From contig CAKQKH010000002.1 in the NCBI GenBank assembly GCA_934248075.1, positions 1-64,000 on the forward strand: a stretch of DNA of 64,000 bases, written 5' to 3'. Under the pieces are notes generated by a model, which worked only from the letters and a program-made list of their open reading frames with translations, did not search any database and had not been told where the DNA came from. Shown here piece after piece: positions 16,125 through 24,435 of this stretch (its first letter is position 1; each line of letters begins with the position of its first letter). This stretch comes from an uncultured Alphaproteobacteria bacterium (GTDB taxonomy: Bacteria > Pseudomonadota > Alphaproteobacteria > RF32 > CAG-239). Position numbers and translations under genes: made by a program.

Positions 16125-16925
16125 CTATTCTTCTCCGTCGTCGGCGAAATCCGCATCTTCTTCAGCATCATCAAAATCATCATCGGCGGCATCATCGCTT
16201 TCCAACAACAGCGGCTCATCATCAATGCCGTCCAGCTCAGTCTTTTTGCGGCGGCCGCGGCGTTTTTTGGCAGGCGTCTTTTTCTTCATGGCGTCAATGA
16301 TATAATTGCCGCAAATCTTGTATAAATCAACCAAATGATTATTATACATATGGTCGGCATCTTCTATCAGAGCGTAGTCAATGGAAACATTGCGCTGAGT
16401 GTTGAGTTTTTTGACCAAAGCGGTAACGCTGGAAGGAGTGACAATTTCATCAATCCCGCCCTGAGTAATTAATCCGGAAGTCGGGCAAGGCGCCAAAAAC
16501 GAAAAATCCTTGTCTTTTTCGTTAGCCGGCGGCGACACGGCGATAAAATTATTAATATCCGGACGGCGCATCAGGAGCTGCAAGCCAATCCAAGCGCCAA
16601 AAGAATAGCCGGCAATCCAGCACTGACGAGCCTCAGGGTTAACCGACTGCAACCAGTCCAAAGCGACAGTGGCATCAGAAAGTTCACCAGGGCCGTCTTC
16701 AAAAGTGCCTTGCGAGCGGCCAACGCTGCGAAAATTAAAACGCAAAACCGAAAAGCCCAAATTTTGGAACACGCTGAACAATGTGTAAACCACCTTGTTG
16801 TTCATGGTTCCGCCGTATTGCGGATGCGGATGCAAAATCAAAGCTATCGGAGCGCCGGGCTTATCACTTTGATGATAGCGCCCTTCCAAGCGACCGGCGT
16901 GGCCGTTAAATAAAACTTCTGTCAT
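16125..16925 (-). CDS. Alpha/beta hydrolase with basic-acidic C-terminal tail
   Basis: Residues 1-210 form an alpha/beta hydrolase of a family widespread in alphaproteobacteria, with an early LILHPHPQYGGTMNN oxyanion region, GYSFGAW as the nucleophile elbow (Ser in GxSxG) and a DADHMY segment carrying the likely catalytic His. The substrate is unknown. After residue 210 comes an unusual tail: a Lys/Arg cluster (KKKTPAKKRRGRRKK) followed by about 30 mostly Asp/Glu residues. This low-complexity addition is absent from the core fold and may mediate interaction or localisation. The start at 16925 has only a weak upstream purine stretch. Confidence 0.85.
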   Translation of the reverse strand: MTEVLFNGHAGRLEGRYHQSDKPGAPIALILHPHPQYGGTMNNKVVYTLFSVFQNLGFSVLRFNFRSVGRSQGTFEDGPGELSDATVALDWLQSVNPEARQCWIAGYSFGAWIGLQLLMRRPDINNFIAVSPPANEKDKDFSFLAPCPTSGLITQGGIDEIVTPSSVTALVKKLNTQRNVSIDYALIEDADHMYNNHLVDLYKICGNYIIDAMKKKTPAKKRRGRRKKTELDGIDDEPLLLESDDAADDDFDDAEEDADFADDGEE

Positions 16926-17012
16926 TATCTTTTAACCTAAATTTAGAACTTTGCGTATTATATAATAACAAAGCTGTATAAATTATTAACATTTTCAGGA
17001 ATGTAGCACAAA

Positions 17013-17678
17013 ATGGAATCAAAATTCAAGATAATTCTTCAGGACATAGACGCGGTTATCGCCAGAGATCCGGCCACCAAGAACCGCGCAGAGGCGTTGT
17101 TGTGTTCGGCCGGACTGCAAGCAACCATCGCCTACCGAGGTCTGCACTGGCTATGGCGGCATAATTGGCGGCTAACGGCCAGATTGGGCGCGCAAATAGT
17201 GCGTTTTTTTACCGGAGTGGAGATTCATCCGGCCGCGGTTATCGGTCAGGGGTTCTTTATTGACCACGGCATGGGCGTTGTAATTGGCGAAACCGCGGAA
17301 ATCGGCGACAATGTAACCTTGTATCAGGGGGTGACTCTGGGCGGTGTTTGCGCTTTTGACAAACAAGGCAAAACCACCGATAAGCGCCACCCGACTTTGG
17401 GGAATAATGTCGTGGTGGGTGCCGGCGCGCAAATTTTGGGTCCGATAACCATAGGCAATGACGCTAAAATCGGCGCCAATGCCGTAGTGCTGCGCAATGT
17501 CGCCAACGGACAAACCGTGGTTGGCGTTCCGGCTCACCCAACTAAAGAAAAACACAAAGGCGAGTTTATGGCTTATGGCGTGTGCCAAACTGATCAAGAC
17601 CCGATTGAGTGCCGTATCAAATTGTTGGAAAAAGAGCTTTTGCAACTCAAACAAGATCATATTAAACAGAAGCGCTGA
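17013..17678 (+). CDS. cysE: Serine O-acetyltransferase
   Basis: The 221-residue protein matches short, soluble CysE/SAT enzymes: a helical N-terminus with [20 protein letters not shown], then a left-handed beta-helix (about 65-175) including GIEIHP-like [20 protein letters not shown] with the catalytic Asp-His pair, [20 protein letters not shown] and [13 protein letters not shown]. It transfers acetyl from acetyl-CoA to serine, giving O-acetylserine for cysteine synthesis. The C-terminus lacks an obvious Ile tail for binding cysteine synthase, ending in a Lys/Gln-rich helix instead. The start has a weak AGGAATGTAG upstream. Monocistronic in appearance. Confidence 0.95.
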   Translation: MESKFKIILQDIDAVIARDPATKNRAEALLCSAGLQATIAYRGLHWLWRHNWRLTARLGAQIVRFFTGVEIHPAAVIGQGFFIDHGMGVVIGETAEIGDNVTLYQGVTLGGVCAFDKQGKTTDKRHPTLGNNVVVGAGAQILGPITIGNDAKIGANAVVLRNVANGQTVVGVPAHPTKEKHKGEFMAYGVCQTDQDPIECRIKLLEKELLQLKQDHIKQKR

Positions 17679-17763
17679 TATTTAACAATTTTGTAACTAT
17701 TCATATGCTATTTTTTGTAGTATCATAAGTATATATGGGGACTTCTATGCGAAGGAGAGTGCC

Positions 17764-18354
17764 ATGAAAAACCGAGTTTATCTTTGGAGTGCCGCCGGCG
17801 CGATGCTTCTGGCAACCGCCGCAATGGCTCAGCTTCCGGCTAACCCGTGGGAAATCAACCCCAATGACGGTTATAAAGGCGATAATGTCGCCAATACTGA
17901 TGTTACCAAAGCTCCGGTTTATCAGGACACCCTTAACGGCAGTGAAATTTTGCCGGTTGACCCATGGGCGCGGGCGCGTGATCGTAGCGGAATTCAAACC
18001 TGGCGCGGTAGCGGTCAGCACGGCAAGCTTAATTATATCGGCGAGGCGACAACTTTTGGCGAGGCACAAGGACAAGAGATGATTGCGCCGGAAGTCAACC
18101 GCCACAATATGCTGGTCGCCACTCAACATTTGCGCAATCTGGGTTATAAAATTCCTAAAAGCTATGATGAAAAGATTAAGAATCTGCCAAAAAATTACGC
18201 TAAAGAGTTGCGCAGAGCCTATGACGGACTTGGCCACCAGCATAATCCTTTTGACACAATGTTCTCGGGATTTTTGGACGTGGTGGAAGACCAGTCCGGT
18301 TTAGACATGGAAAATATTTTGTTTAACAGTATTGATGTTCTTTCAACCGATTAG
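17764..18354 (+). CDS. Exported protein of unknown function
   Basis: I do not recognise the family. The 196-residue product starts with a clear signal peptide (MKNRVYLWSAAGAMLLATAAMA, cleavage expected after AMA). The mature part is rich in Pro, Asn and aromatic residues at first and helical later (NMLVATQHLRNLGYKIP). AAGGAGAG lies before the ATG. It is followed after 10 bases by another exported protein and then trmJ, so the three are probably one operon. Confidence 0.75.
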   Translation: MKNRVYLWSAAGAMLLATAAMAQLPANPWEINPNDGYKGDNVANTDVTKAPVYQDTLNGSEILPVDPWARARDRSGIQTWRGSGQHGKLNYIGEATTFGEAQGQEMIAPEVNRHNMLVATQHLRNLGYKIPKSYDEKIKNLPKNYAKELRRAYDGLGHQHNPFDTMFSGFLDVVEDQSGLDMENILFNSIDVLSTD

Positions 18355-18364
18355 GATTATCTTG

Positions 18365-18817
18365 ATGCGGAAATTGAAAATATTGGCTTGTTCTATGCTG
18401 TTGTGGCCGACAATGGTCGTTGCTCAGGAAACTGTCGCAACGCCAGAGCCGGAGCCGGAAACAATAGTTGAAAACACTCCGGCGCCGGTGGAGATCACTC
18501 CCGAACAAAAAATAAACGCTCGCGATGATCTGCAAAAAAGCTTGCAAACAATGGTTGTCAACGCCGGCCCCAAAGAGCGGCGGCAGTTGCTTGACGCGGT
18601 GAACACATTGGAAAAAATGCGAATACGCCGCGAGAATCTTAATCGACCGCAAGACCAACAACTGGAATACAAAAACCCCAAAATTAATTTTAATGATCGC
18701 CGTGAAGTTCAGCGCTATTTGCAAAACACTTTTGTTGAGCCTTTGGACGACGTGTTCAAAACACCAGAAGAAGAAACCCCGATGGCGACTCCAGACAAAG
18801 AAAATACAGAAGAATAA
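18365..18817 (+). CDS. Small exported protein of unknown function
   Basis: From the ATG at 18365 the product is 150 residues with a signal peptide ending near VVAQE. A Pro/Glu-rich linker (TPEPEPETIVENTPAP) is followed by a charged helical region with conserved-looking blocks INARDDLQKSLQTMVVNAGP and RREVQRYLQNTF. The start was chosen over an upstream in-frame ATG at 18332 because that lies inside the preceding gene and lacks hydrophobic signal features. No family is recognised. It ends two bases before trmJ. Confidence 0.75.
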   Translation: MRKLKILACSMLLWPTMVVAQETVATPEPEPETIVENTPAPVEITPEQKINARDDLQKSLQTMVVNAGPKERRQLLDAVNTLEKMRIRRENLNRPQDQQLEYKNPKINFNDRREVQRYLQNTFVEPLDDVFKTPEEETPMATPDKENTEE

Positions 18818-18819
18818 TC

Positions 18820-19545
18820 ATGAACAACAAACTACCAGCGATTATTTTAGTAGAACCGCAATTGGCGGAAAATGTTGGTATGGCCGCAAGAGCCATGATG
18901 AATTGCGGACTTTGCGAAATGCGTTTGGTTAACCCTCGAGAAGACCATACATCTGCCAAAGCCGTGGCCGCGTCTTCAGGCGCAGAAGAAATTTTGTTTA
19001 ATGCCAAAGTCTATGCCACCACCGAAGAGGCTATTGCCGATTTGCAGTGGGTGGCAGCCACAACCGCGAGGCATCGCGACCAAACCAAAGCGGTGTTAAG
19101 CGCGGAGTTTGCGGCTCAAGAAACAGCGAAAAAACTAGGCTCTGGCATTTGTTGCGGCCTGATGTTCGGACCTGAACGCACCGGACTTAACAATCAGGAT
19201 ATATGTCTGGCCGATGCCATAATCAACATTCCGCTAAACCCTAAGCATTGTTCGCTTAATCTTTCTCAAGCTGTTTTGCTGGTTGGATACGAGTTTTATA
19301 AAACCCAAAAAGATATGACATCTGAGGAATTTGTAACCAACCACACCACTCCCGCAGATAAGGAAAAAGTGCTTAAATTCTGCACCTATCTGGAAAGTCT
19401 GCTTGAAGATTGCGGAAATTTTAAGATTGGAGAAAAACGCGAGAAAATGGTGATAAACTTGCGCAATATTTTCACACGCGGACAATTGACCGAGCAGGAA
19501 CTTAATACCCTCTATGGCGTAATCAATCACTGCAAACTGCGGTAA
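18820..19545 (+). CDS. trmJ: tRNA (cytidine/uridine-2'-O-)-methyltransferase TrmJ family
   Basis: The 241-residue SPOUT methyltransferase begins with the typical PAIILVEPQLAENVGMAARAM segment (motif 1 with conserved Asn and Arg), and carries GLMFGPERTGLNNQD (motif 2) and LNLSQAVLLVGYE (motif 3), the knotted SAM site. TrmJ methylates the ribose of residue 32 in several tRNAs. A C-terminal extension of about 70 residues, as in TrmJ rather than TrmL, supports the assignment. It is translationally coupled to the upstream exported protein. Confidence 0.9.
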   Translation: MNNKLPAIILVEPQLAENVGMAARAMMNCGLCEMRLVNPREDHTSAKAVAASSGAEEILFNAKVYATTEEAIADLQWVAATTARHRDQTKAVLSAEFAAQETAKKLGSGICCGLMFGPERTGLNNQDICLADAIINIPLNPKHCSLNLSQAVLLVGYEFYKTQKDMTSEEFVTNHTTPADKEKVLKFCTYLESLLEDCGNFKIGEKREKMVINLRNIFTRGQLTEQELNTLYGVINHCKLR

Positions 19546-20120
19546 CCGGACAGCAGATGAGTCCATCAAGGCGAATCTAGCAAGTTAGAATTAAGAGGGA
19601 AGTAAAACTAGACAATCAGTCTTTCTGTTTCTTGATAAAAGGGTTGGCTATATTCTTACTGGATTCTGGCTTTCGCCGGAATGACAATATTGTGGTTGAA
19701 ATCTGGCACAATCGGACTCCTCCCCTTAATTATAAGGGAAGGTTGGGAAGGGTTTAAACAATTAAAAAGACTCTGTCATGCCTCGATTGCGGAACGCAAT
19801 CGTCAGGGCATCTTCCGTACTGACATTTAAAAAGCTCGGAAGACCGCTTGACCTCGGGCGAGAATGCTCGCCTCTCGGAGCGGTGACAGTCTTTATTCTA
19901 TCTCACCCCCATCTAAATCTTCCCCCATCGATGGGGAAGACTTATAAGGCACTATCTTTTAACAGACACTATAATAACCAGCACTATCTTCAGCGAGGGC
20001 GGAGAATAGTGCAGATAGAGTGATTTGAAAGGCGGCGACACCGGAGTTTACAAGATAGTAAATGAGGATGTCGCCGACCTGCGCAAATTGCTCTAGATGC
20101 GCTGTTATACGCCCTCGCCT
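19546..20120. other. Hairpin-rich noncoding stretch between trmJ and flagellin
   Basis: No credible gene lies in this 575-bp stretch; an open frame across 19778-20023 is only repeat sequence. It is a patchwork of inverted repeats: a TTCTGGCTTTCGCCGGAA hairpin (about 19664-19681) of a type common in many bacterial genomes, CCCTTA-ATTA-TAAGGG (about 19723-19738), the MITE-like element at 19766-19894, CCCCATCGATGGGG (about 19924), GCACTAT/ATAGTGC (19981-20012) and GGCGACA/TGTCGCC (20034-20075). It looks like accumulated repeat insertions. Confidence 0.6.
19766..19894. mobile_element. MITE-like element with imperfect terminal inverted repeats
   Basis: The ends AAAGACTCTGTCA and TGACAGTCTTT are inverted repeats differing by a two-base insertion. 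The ~129 bp between them hold hairpins GATTGCG-gaa-CGCAATC and, nested inside ACCGCT/AGCGGT, GGCGAG-aatg-CTCGCC. There is no coding capacity. This size and layout fit a non-autonomous miniature transposable element or a structured intergenic repeat. Confidence 0.5.
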
Positions 20121-21611
20121 CTAAAACAGCTTCAGCACTGCCTGCGCCGCCTGTGACGCTAACGACAGGGAATTAATCGCTAACTGTTGTCTGGTTTGCA
20201 AGGATAACATATTGGCGGATTCTTCGTTCATATCGGCAAGGGTTAGCTTATCCGCGCCCTCAGTTAAAATATTTATCAAATTCTCGGTGAATTCTTGCCG
20301 GTTGGTAATGATTGAATAATTATTCCCCAGCTCCGCAGTAAAAGCTCGGATACTTTTCAAGGCGCCGGCGATTTCTTTCAAACTCTGGGCGATATCGCTT
20401 TGATTACCCCAATCAACCGTATTCAGCCCCAGCGCGCCGGCCGACATATCCTTGCCATTAACGTCCAAATCGGCGTTGCCTTTTTCATTAAAACGAACGT
20501 TCAGTTTTTCATTTTTGAGCAGGTTTACTCCCTTGTATGACGAATCCTTAACCAGCGTGTCATATTGATTTAAAATCTCAGTATATTGCTGACTACTGAT
20601 TTTGGTTGCTTCTGGTTTGACTACCGGCAAACTGTCAACATTCTCATTTATTGTTGCGCCAGCGGCAATATTAGTTGTGCTATTATTAAATCCCATTAAG
20701 TTATCGCTCAAATTAATAGTACCTGAATTTACGTTAAACGTTGACGCGTTCATTCTTATAGTATTTGTATAAATATCCGCCGTGCTGTTTATTGTCGCTC
20801 CTCTATAACCATAAATTCCATGGACTTCCGCAACATTGCTTGAATTATTTACAACAATTGTTCCTCTTAACTCTAATACTGACGCAAAAGCAATAATCCC
20901 AGCCGTAAACTCACCTTGTTGGCTCAAAGTAGATGATGAATCCAAAGTAATGTTGCTGATTACATTATTGTTATAACTAAAGATAGCATAGTAATTACCC
21001 GTTTGCTCCGCACTGGCTACAATGCTTAAATCAGATATACCAGCATTTTCATACAAGGTCATAGAGCCTTCAAATTTAAGCTGAGAAAACCTCTCTTTGC
21101 CAGTGTAGCCAGTGTAATATTCGGTACCGACTAATTTCTGGTTGGCTTTTAATTCAATACGAGATTTTTTGTAATCAATTTGGCCATAAACACAAATAGT
21201 TTCCTTGCCGGCGGCGACGGCGTCTTTGAGTTCTTGCGCCGTGGTCACCACCGCGCCATTTTCACCGACCTTTTCCTCAAAAAAAGCTTTGGGTGGAATA
21301 GTGTTAGCTTCCAGAGCCGATGTGGCAACCGCCGCGGCCTGCTCAAGGAATGTCGCGCCGGTTTCTAAGGCTGTGGTGGCGGTTTTGATAGTGCTGACCG
21401 CTTGCCCCATGGAGTCAAGAAGCGCGTCTAAATCATTAGCGCGATTGTTTAATGAACGCGCGGTATAATAAGAACTGGGATTGTCGATTGCCGAATTAAC
21501 CTTGTTGCCGGTGGCAAGTTTGTTTTGGGTAGCGCCAACCGTCCTGCTGATATTTTGCAGGCTCAACAAATTGCTCCGCATACTCGCGGTTAGGCTGATG
21601 TTGCCGCTCAA
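20121..21611 (-). CDS. Flagellin with beta-helix-like central domain
   Basis: Residues 1-105 match the N-terminal D0/D1 helices of flagellin (ISLTASMRSNLLSLQ, then KLATGNKVNSAIDNP), and residues about 335-496 match the C-terminal D1/D0 helices (MNEESANMLSLQTRQQLAINS, ending AVLKLF), so it should build the flagellar filament. Between them, residues about 117-330 replace the usual variable domain with a segment like pectate-lyase/right-handed beta-helix proteins: TAQELKDAVAAGKETICVYG, a KANQKLVGTEYYTG turn, and many short Asn/Ser-rich rungs. The start is TTG at 21611, decided by the conserved N-terminus and by GGAG and AAGGA upstream. No other flagellar gene is nearby. Confidence 0.9.
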   Translation of the reverse strand: MSGNISLTASMRSNLLSLQNISRTVGATQNKLATGNKVNSAIDNPSSYYTARSLNNRANDLDALLDSMGQAVSTIKTATTALETGATFLEQAAAVATSALEANTIPPKAFFEEKVGENGAVVTTAQELKDAVAAGKETICVYGQIDYKKSRIELKANQKLVGTEYYTGYTGKERFSQLKFEGSMTLYENAGISDLSIVASAEQTGNYYAIFSYNNNVISNITLDSSSTLSQQGEFTAGIIAFASVLELRGTIVVNNSSNVAEVHGIYGYRGATINSTADIYTNTIRMNASTFNVNSGTINLSDNLMGFNNSTTNIAAGATINENVDSLPVVKPEATKISSQQYTEILNQYDTLVKDSSYKGVNLLKNEKLNVRFNEKGNADLDVNGKDMSAGALGLNTVDWGNQSDIAQSLKEIAGALKSIRAFTAELGNNYSIITNRQEFTENLINILTEGADKLTLADMNEESANMLSLQTRQQLAINSLSLASQAAQAVLKLF

Positions 21612-21882
21612 TTTTCCTTACTCCGACTTTCGTTAACATACCATAAGGCATGATAATCGAACAGCAGCAAAAGCCAAGCCGTTTCCGCAGTTTTCAACAA
21701 GATATTTTGCAAAATTGCTATAAAAAAGGTTAATCCGCCGGAAAATGACGGAATATTCGCCTGCCCCCTGACGCCGGCGCCTTGGTTTAACAAATTTCGC
21801 TATAAAATTTGCTTCTTTAATACAATTTTAGTCACTCAGTGATTATATTGAGGCAAAATGTTTGTTTTGTGAGGAAAACGCC

Positions 21883-23235
21883 ATGCATGGAACCATATTA
21901 GCCAATGCGCCGCAAATGGTTTGGGGATTAGACGCCAAAATTGTTGCCGCGGCGATTGTGATTATTGCCTACACAATCTTATTTACTGAAAAACTTAATC
22001 GCGCGGTGGTGGCTCTGCTGGGCGCGTCGATCATGATCTTTGCCGGAATCTTGACTCAGCAACAAGCTTTTTTGGGCATAGATTTTAACACGCTTTCATT
22101 GCTTATCGGCATGATGATGATTGTGGGGATCTGCGAAAAAACCGGAATATTTCAATTTGTGGCAATATGGGCGGCCAAAAAAGTGCATGCCAATCCGCGG
22201 GGAATCTTGGTAGTTTTGGCAGTGGTAACGGCGTTGTTCTCGGCGTTTTTGGACAACGTTACTACGGTATTGCTGATTGTGCCGGTAACTTTTCAAATCA
22301 CCAAAAAACTCGGCGTGCCGGTGTATCCATACCTTTTGGTAGAAATTTTTGCCTCCAATATCGGCGGCACCGCAACCCTGATCGGCGATCCGCCAAATAT
22401 TCTTATCGGATCGGCTCTCAATCTCTCTTTCATGGACTTTTTGAAAGAGCTGACACCGATTGTGTTGTTGTGTATGTTGCTGGTGGTGGCGATATTTGAC
22501 TTCTTTTTTGGGCGCCGGTTGGTTTCTACCGCGCAACGGCGCAACAAAATTATGCTGCTGCGCGAGGCCGAAAGTATCAAAGACCATGCGCTATTGGTAA
22601 AATCTATGACAGTACTGGCCTTGGTGATTGGCGGATTTATCGCCGCAGAGCATTTTCATATTGCCAACGGCACCATCGCCATGGCCGGAGCGGCAACTCT
22701 GCTCCTGCTCTATACTTTGGGCAACAAACATGATGAGCGTGAACATAAGGTGGAGCAAATTTTCTCTGTGGTAGATTGGACCACCATCTTCTTTTTTGCC
22801 GGATTGTTTGTGATTGTTCATGGTTTGGAGGTTACCGGCGTATTGTCTCTGCTCGGGCATAAGTTTGTGACTCTGACCGAAGGCAGCGTCAGCAAAGCAA
22901 GTTTGCTGATTGTATGGGTATCGGCTCTGGTATCCGGCGCGATTGACAATATTCCGTTTGTGGCGACGATGATTCCGATGCTTAAATCAATGGAAGAGGC
23001 TTTGGGCGGACGCGAGGCAATGATGCCGGTATGGTGGGCGCTGTCTATCGGCGCATGCTTTGGCGGCAACGCCACTTTGATTGGAGCCTCAGCCAACGTG
23101 ATTGTGGCCGGCATGGCCGCGCGCCAAGGCCAACCGATAAGCTTTTTGGGATTTATGAAGTGGTCAGTGCCGGTAATGCTACTGACTGTGGCCGTAGCAA
23201 CCGTCTTTATCTATATTCAATATTTTGTTATTTAG
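21883..23235 (+). CDS. ArsB/NhaD-type ion transporter
   Basis: From the ATG at 21883 (GAGGA eight bases upstream) the protein is 450 residues with about eleven to twelve hydrophobic segments. Signature segments of the ArsB/NhaD permease superfamily are FSAFLDNVTTVLLIVPVT, FASNIGGTATLIGDPPNILIG and, in the second half, SGAIDNIPFVATMIPM and ACFGGNATLIGASANVIVAG, showing the internal two-fold repeat. It is probably a Na+/H+ antiporter or anion exporter of the inner membrane; arsenite cannot be claimed since no ars genes are adjacent. It is divergent from flagellin. Confidence 0.9.
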   Translation: MHGTILANAPQMVWGLDAKIVAAAIVIIAYTILFTEKLNRAVVALLGASIMIFAGILTQQQAFLGIDFNTLSLLIGMMMIVGICEKTGIFQFVAIWAAKKVHANPRGILVVLAVVTALFSAFLDNVTTVLLIVPVTFQITKKLGVPVYPYLLVEIFASNIGGTATLIGDPPNILIGSALNLSFMDFLKELTPIVLLCMLLVVAIFDFFFGRRLVSTAQRRNKIMLLREAESIKDHALLVKSMTVLALVIGGFIAAEHFHIANGTIAMAGAATLLLLYTLGNKHDEREHKVEQIFSVVDWTTIFFFAGLFVIVHGLEVTGVLSLLGHKFVTLTEGSVSKASLLIVWVSALVSGAIDNIPFVATMIPMLKSMEEALGGREAMMPVWWALSIGACFGGNATLIGASANVIVAGMAARQGQPISFLGFMKWSVPVMLLTVAVATVFIYIQYFVI

Positions 23236-23755
23236 AGCTGAAAATTGAACGATAAAGCGCAATCAACGACTCCCAAATTTTGTCGGCCAGCCGGAGGAGG
23301 CGGCGCGGCTGGAATGCCAGCTTGATATATTGGCCGTTATAGGCTCCATACCGGGCAGCAACCTCCTCCGCACTCATGCCGGTCAGATAGGCAAGGTTAT
23401 CTATCCCCTCTTGCCTGGTATCGCTGCAATGGATAAAGTTTTTACCGCCGAATTTCTGACGATAATGCAGTTTTATCTGTACGGTGTTTTGATTTTTGCC
23501 GTCTTTATAGTTAGGCGCAGAATCCCTGACCAGCAAGACCAAAAAGTCGCCGCAGCCGCATTCTTTTTCCTTTTTGCAGCCTTTGGGCAGGCTTTTGCCA
23601 TAAAACTTGGCCAGATTATAGTGGAACTCTCGCTCCGGCCAACTGACCTCAAAAATTTGCAGCAGCTCAAATTTGGAGCTAATATCGGCAATAATCTGCT
23701 GCTCCAGATAGCGGCCGTTTTGCCAAATGATAAAGATGTGGGTTTCTGCGCTCAT
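23228..23755 (-). CDS. Unrecognised cytosolic protein
   Basis: I do not recognise the family. The start at 23755 is set by AGAGGA seven bases upstream. The ~175-residue product has no signal or membrane segment. Distinct features are an initial strand HIFIIWQNGRYLEQQI, a Cys-rich patch CKKEKECGCG followed by FLVLLVRDSAPNY, and FIHCSDTRQEG, a set of spaced His, Trp, Tyr, Asp and Glu residues that looks like an enzyme active site. The C-terminus has a basic helix. It overlaps the transporter stop by eight bases on the opposite strand and precedes tspO's neighbour on the same strand. Confidence 0.7.
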   Translation of the reverse strand: MSAETHIFIIWQNGRYLEQQIIADISSKFELLQIFEVSWPEREFHYNLAKFYGKSLPKGCKKEKECGCGDFLVLLVRDSAPNYKDGKNQNTVQIKLHYRQKFGGKNFIHCSDTRQEGIDNLAYLTGMSAEEVAARYGAYNGQYIKLAFQPRRLLRLADKIWESLIALYRSIFSSK

Positions 23756-23832
23756 AAACAAATCCTCTTTGAATATGGCATTCATCATACAATAAAAATT
23801 TTTTTATGCAAGCCTGCAACAAAAGCCGAGGA

Positions 23833-24303
23833 TTAATTGAGCACCGCCACGCCAAAGCTCAAATAGGCGGCATAGGCGCACCATAGCAGATAGGGAATCT
23901 GCAAATAAGCGGCCAAACGGCTGATGGCATAAAAACGCCAAATCATCCACCCCACCGCATAGAACAAAAGCACTGCCAGCCATGCACCACCCCAATAGGC
24001 CGGGAGCCCGAAAAATATGGGTGTCCAGGCAAAATTAAGAGCCAGCTGAATGGCAAATGGCAAGAGGTAGTATTGCGGCGAGCGGTATTGGTTGAGAGCC
24101 TTTTGGTACACAATCCAAGAGCCAAAACCCATCAACAAATAAAGGATTATCCAAGCAACCGGAAAGACCTCCGGCGCAGGGCTATACGGCGGAAGTTTTA
24201 GCAAATTATAGAAACCGCGCATATCTCCGGCAATCACCGCCGAAATCTTGCCGCCCAACAGCGGAAAGAACAAAAACCACAAAAAAATCAGAAAATTTTT
24301 CAT
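23833..24303 (-). CDS. tspO: TspO/MBR family membrane protein
   Basis: The 156-residue protein has five hydrophobic helices, the hallmark of the TspO/peripheral benzodiazepine receptor family. Conserved features include a YSPAPEVFPVAWIILYLLMG segment (W-P then the aromatic-rich helix), QLALNFAWTPIFFG (LN-W-P motif) and LQIPYLLWCAYAAYL near the end. Family members bind porphyrins and other hydrophobic ligands and affect stress and tetrapyrrole handling. It is divergent from the ygiW-type operon, with a QseB/PmrA-like box between them. Confidence 0.9.
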   Translation of the reverse strand: MKNFLIFLWFLFFPLLGGKISAVIAGDMRGFYNLLKLPPYSPAPEVFPVAWIILYLLMGFGSWIVYQKALNQYRSPQYYLLPFAIQLALNFAWTPIFFGLPAYWGGAWLAVLLFYAVGWMIWRFYAISRLAAYLQIPYLLWCAYAAYLSFGVAVLN

Positions 24304-24356
24304 ATTCTCGCCCTCCTCTGCCCTTAAAAATAAATTCTAAAATAAAAAATTAAAGC

Positions 24357-24373
24357 CTTAAGCGTTCCTTAAG
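24357..24373 (+). promoter_or_regulatory. QseB/PmrA-type box
   Basis: CTTAAG-CGTTC-CTTAAG is an exact direct repeat with a five-base spacer, the pattern bound by PmrA/QseB-like response regulators. It lies 63 bp before the ygiW-like start and immediately before a plausible promoter (TTGAAA at 24374, weak -10 TAAACG at 24397). The regulator encoded two genes downstream is of that class, so autoregulation is likely. Confidence 0.7.
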
Positions 24374-24435
24374 TTGAAAATGTTTTTCTAAACTTGTAAA
24401 CGAACACAAACCTTTTATTTTTTAGGAGAAACAAT

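Noticed and set aside
19778..20023. 81-codon frame downstream of trmJ
   Set aside because: It is composed of inverted repeats (the MITE-like element and adjacent hairpins); no ribosome site or protein-like features.
21608..21793. 61-codon minus-strand frame upstream of flagellin
   Set aside because: It overlaps the flagellin ribosome site and promoter region and has no start signal of its own.
22096..22587. 163-codon minus-strand frame within the transporter gene
   Set aside because: It lies fully antisense to a well supported membrane transporter gene and is His/Gln-rich without protein-like signals.
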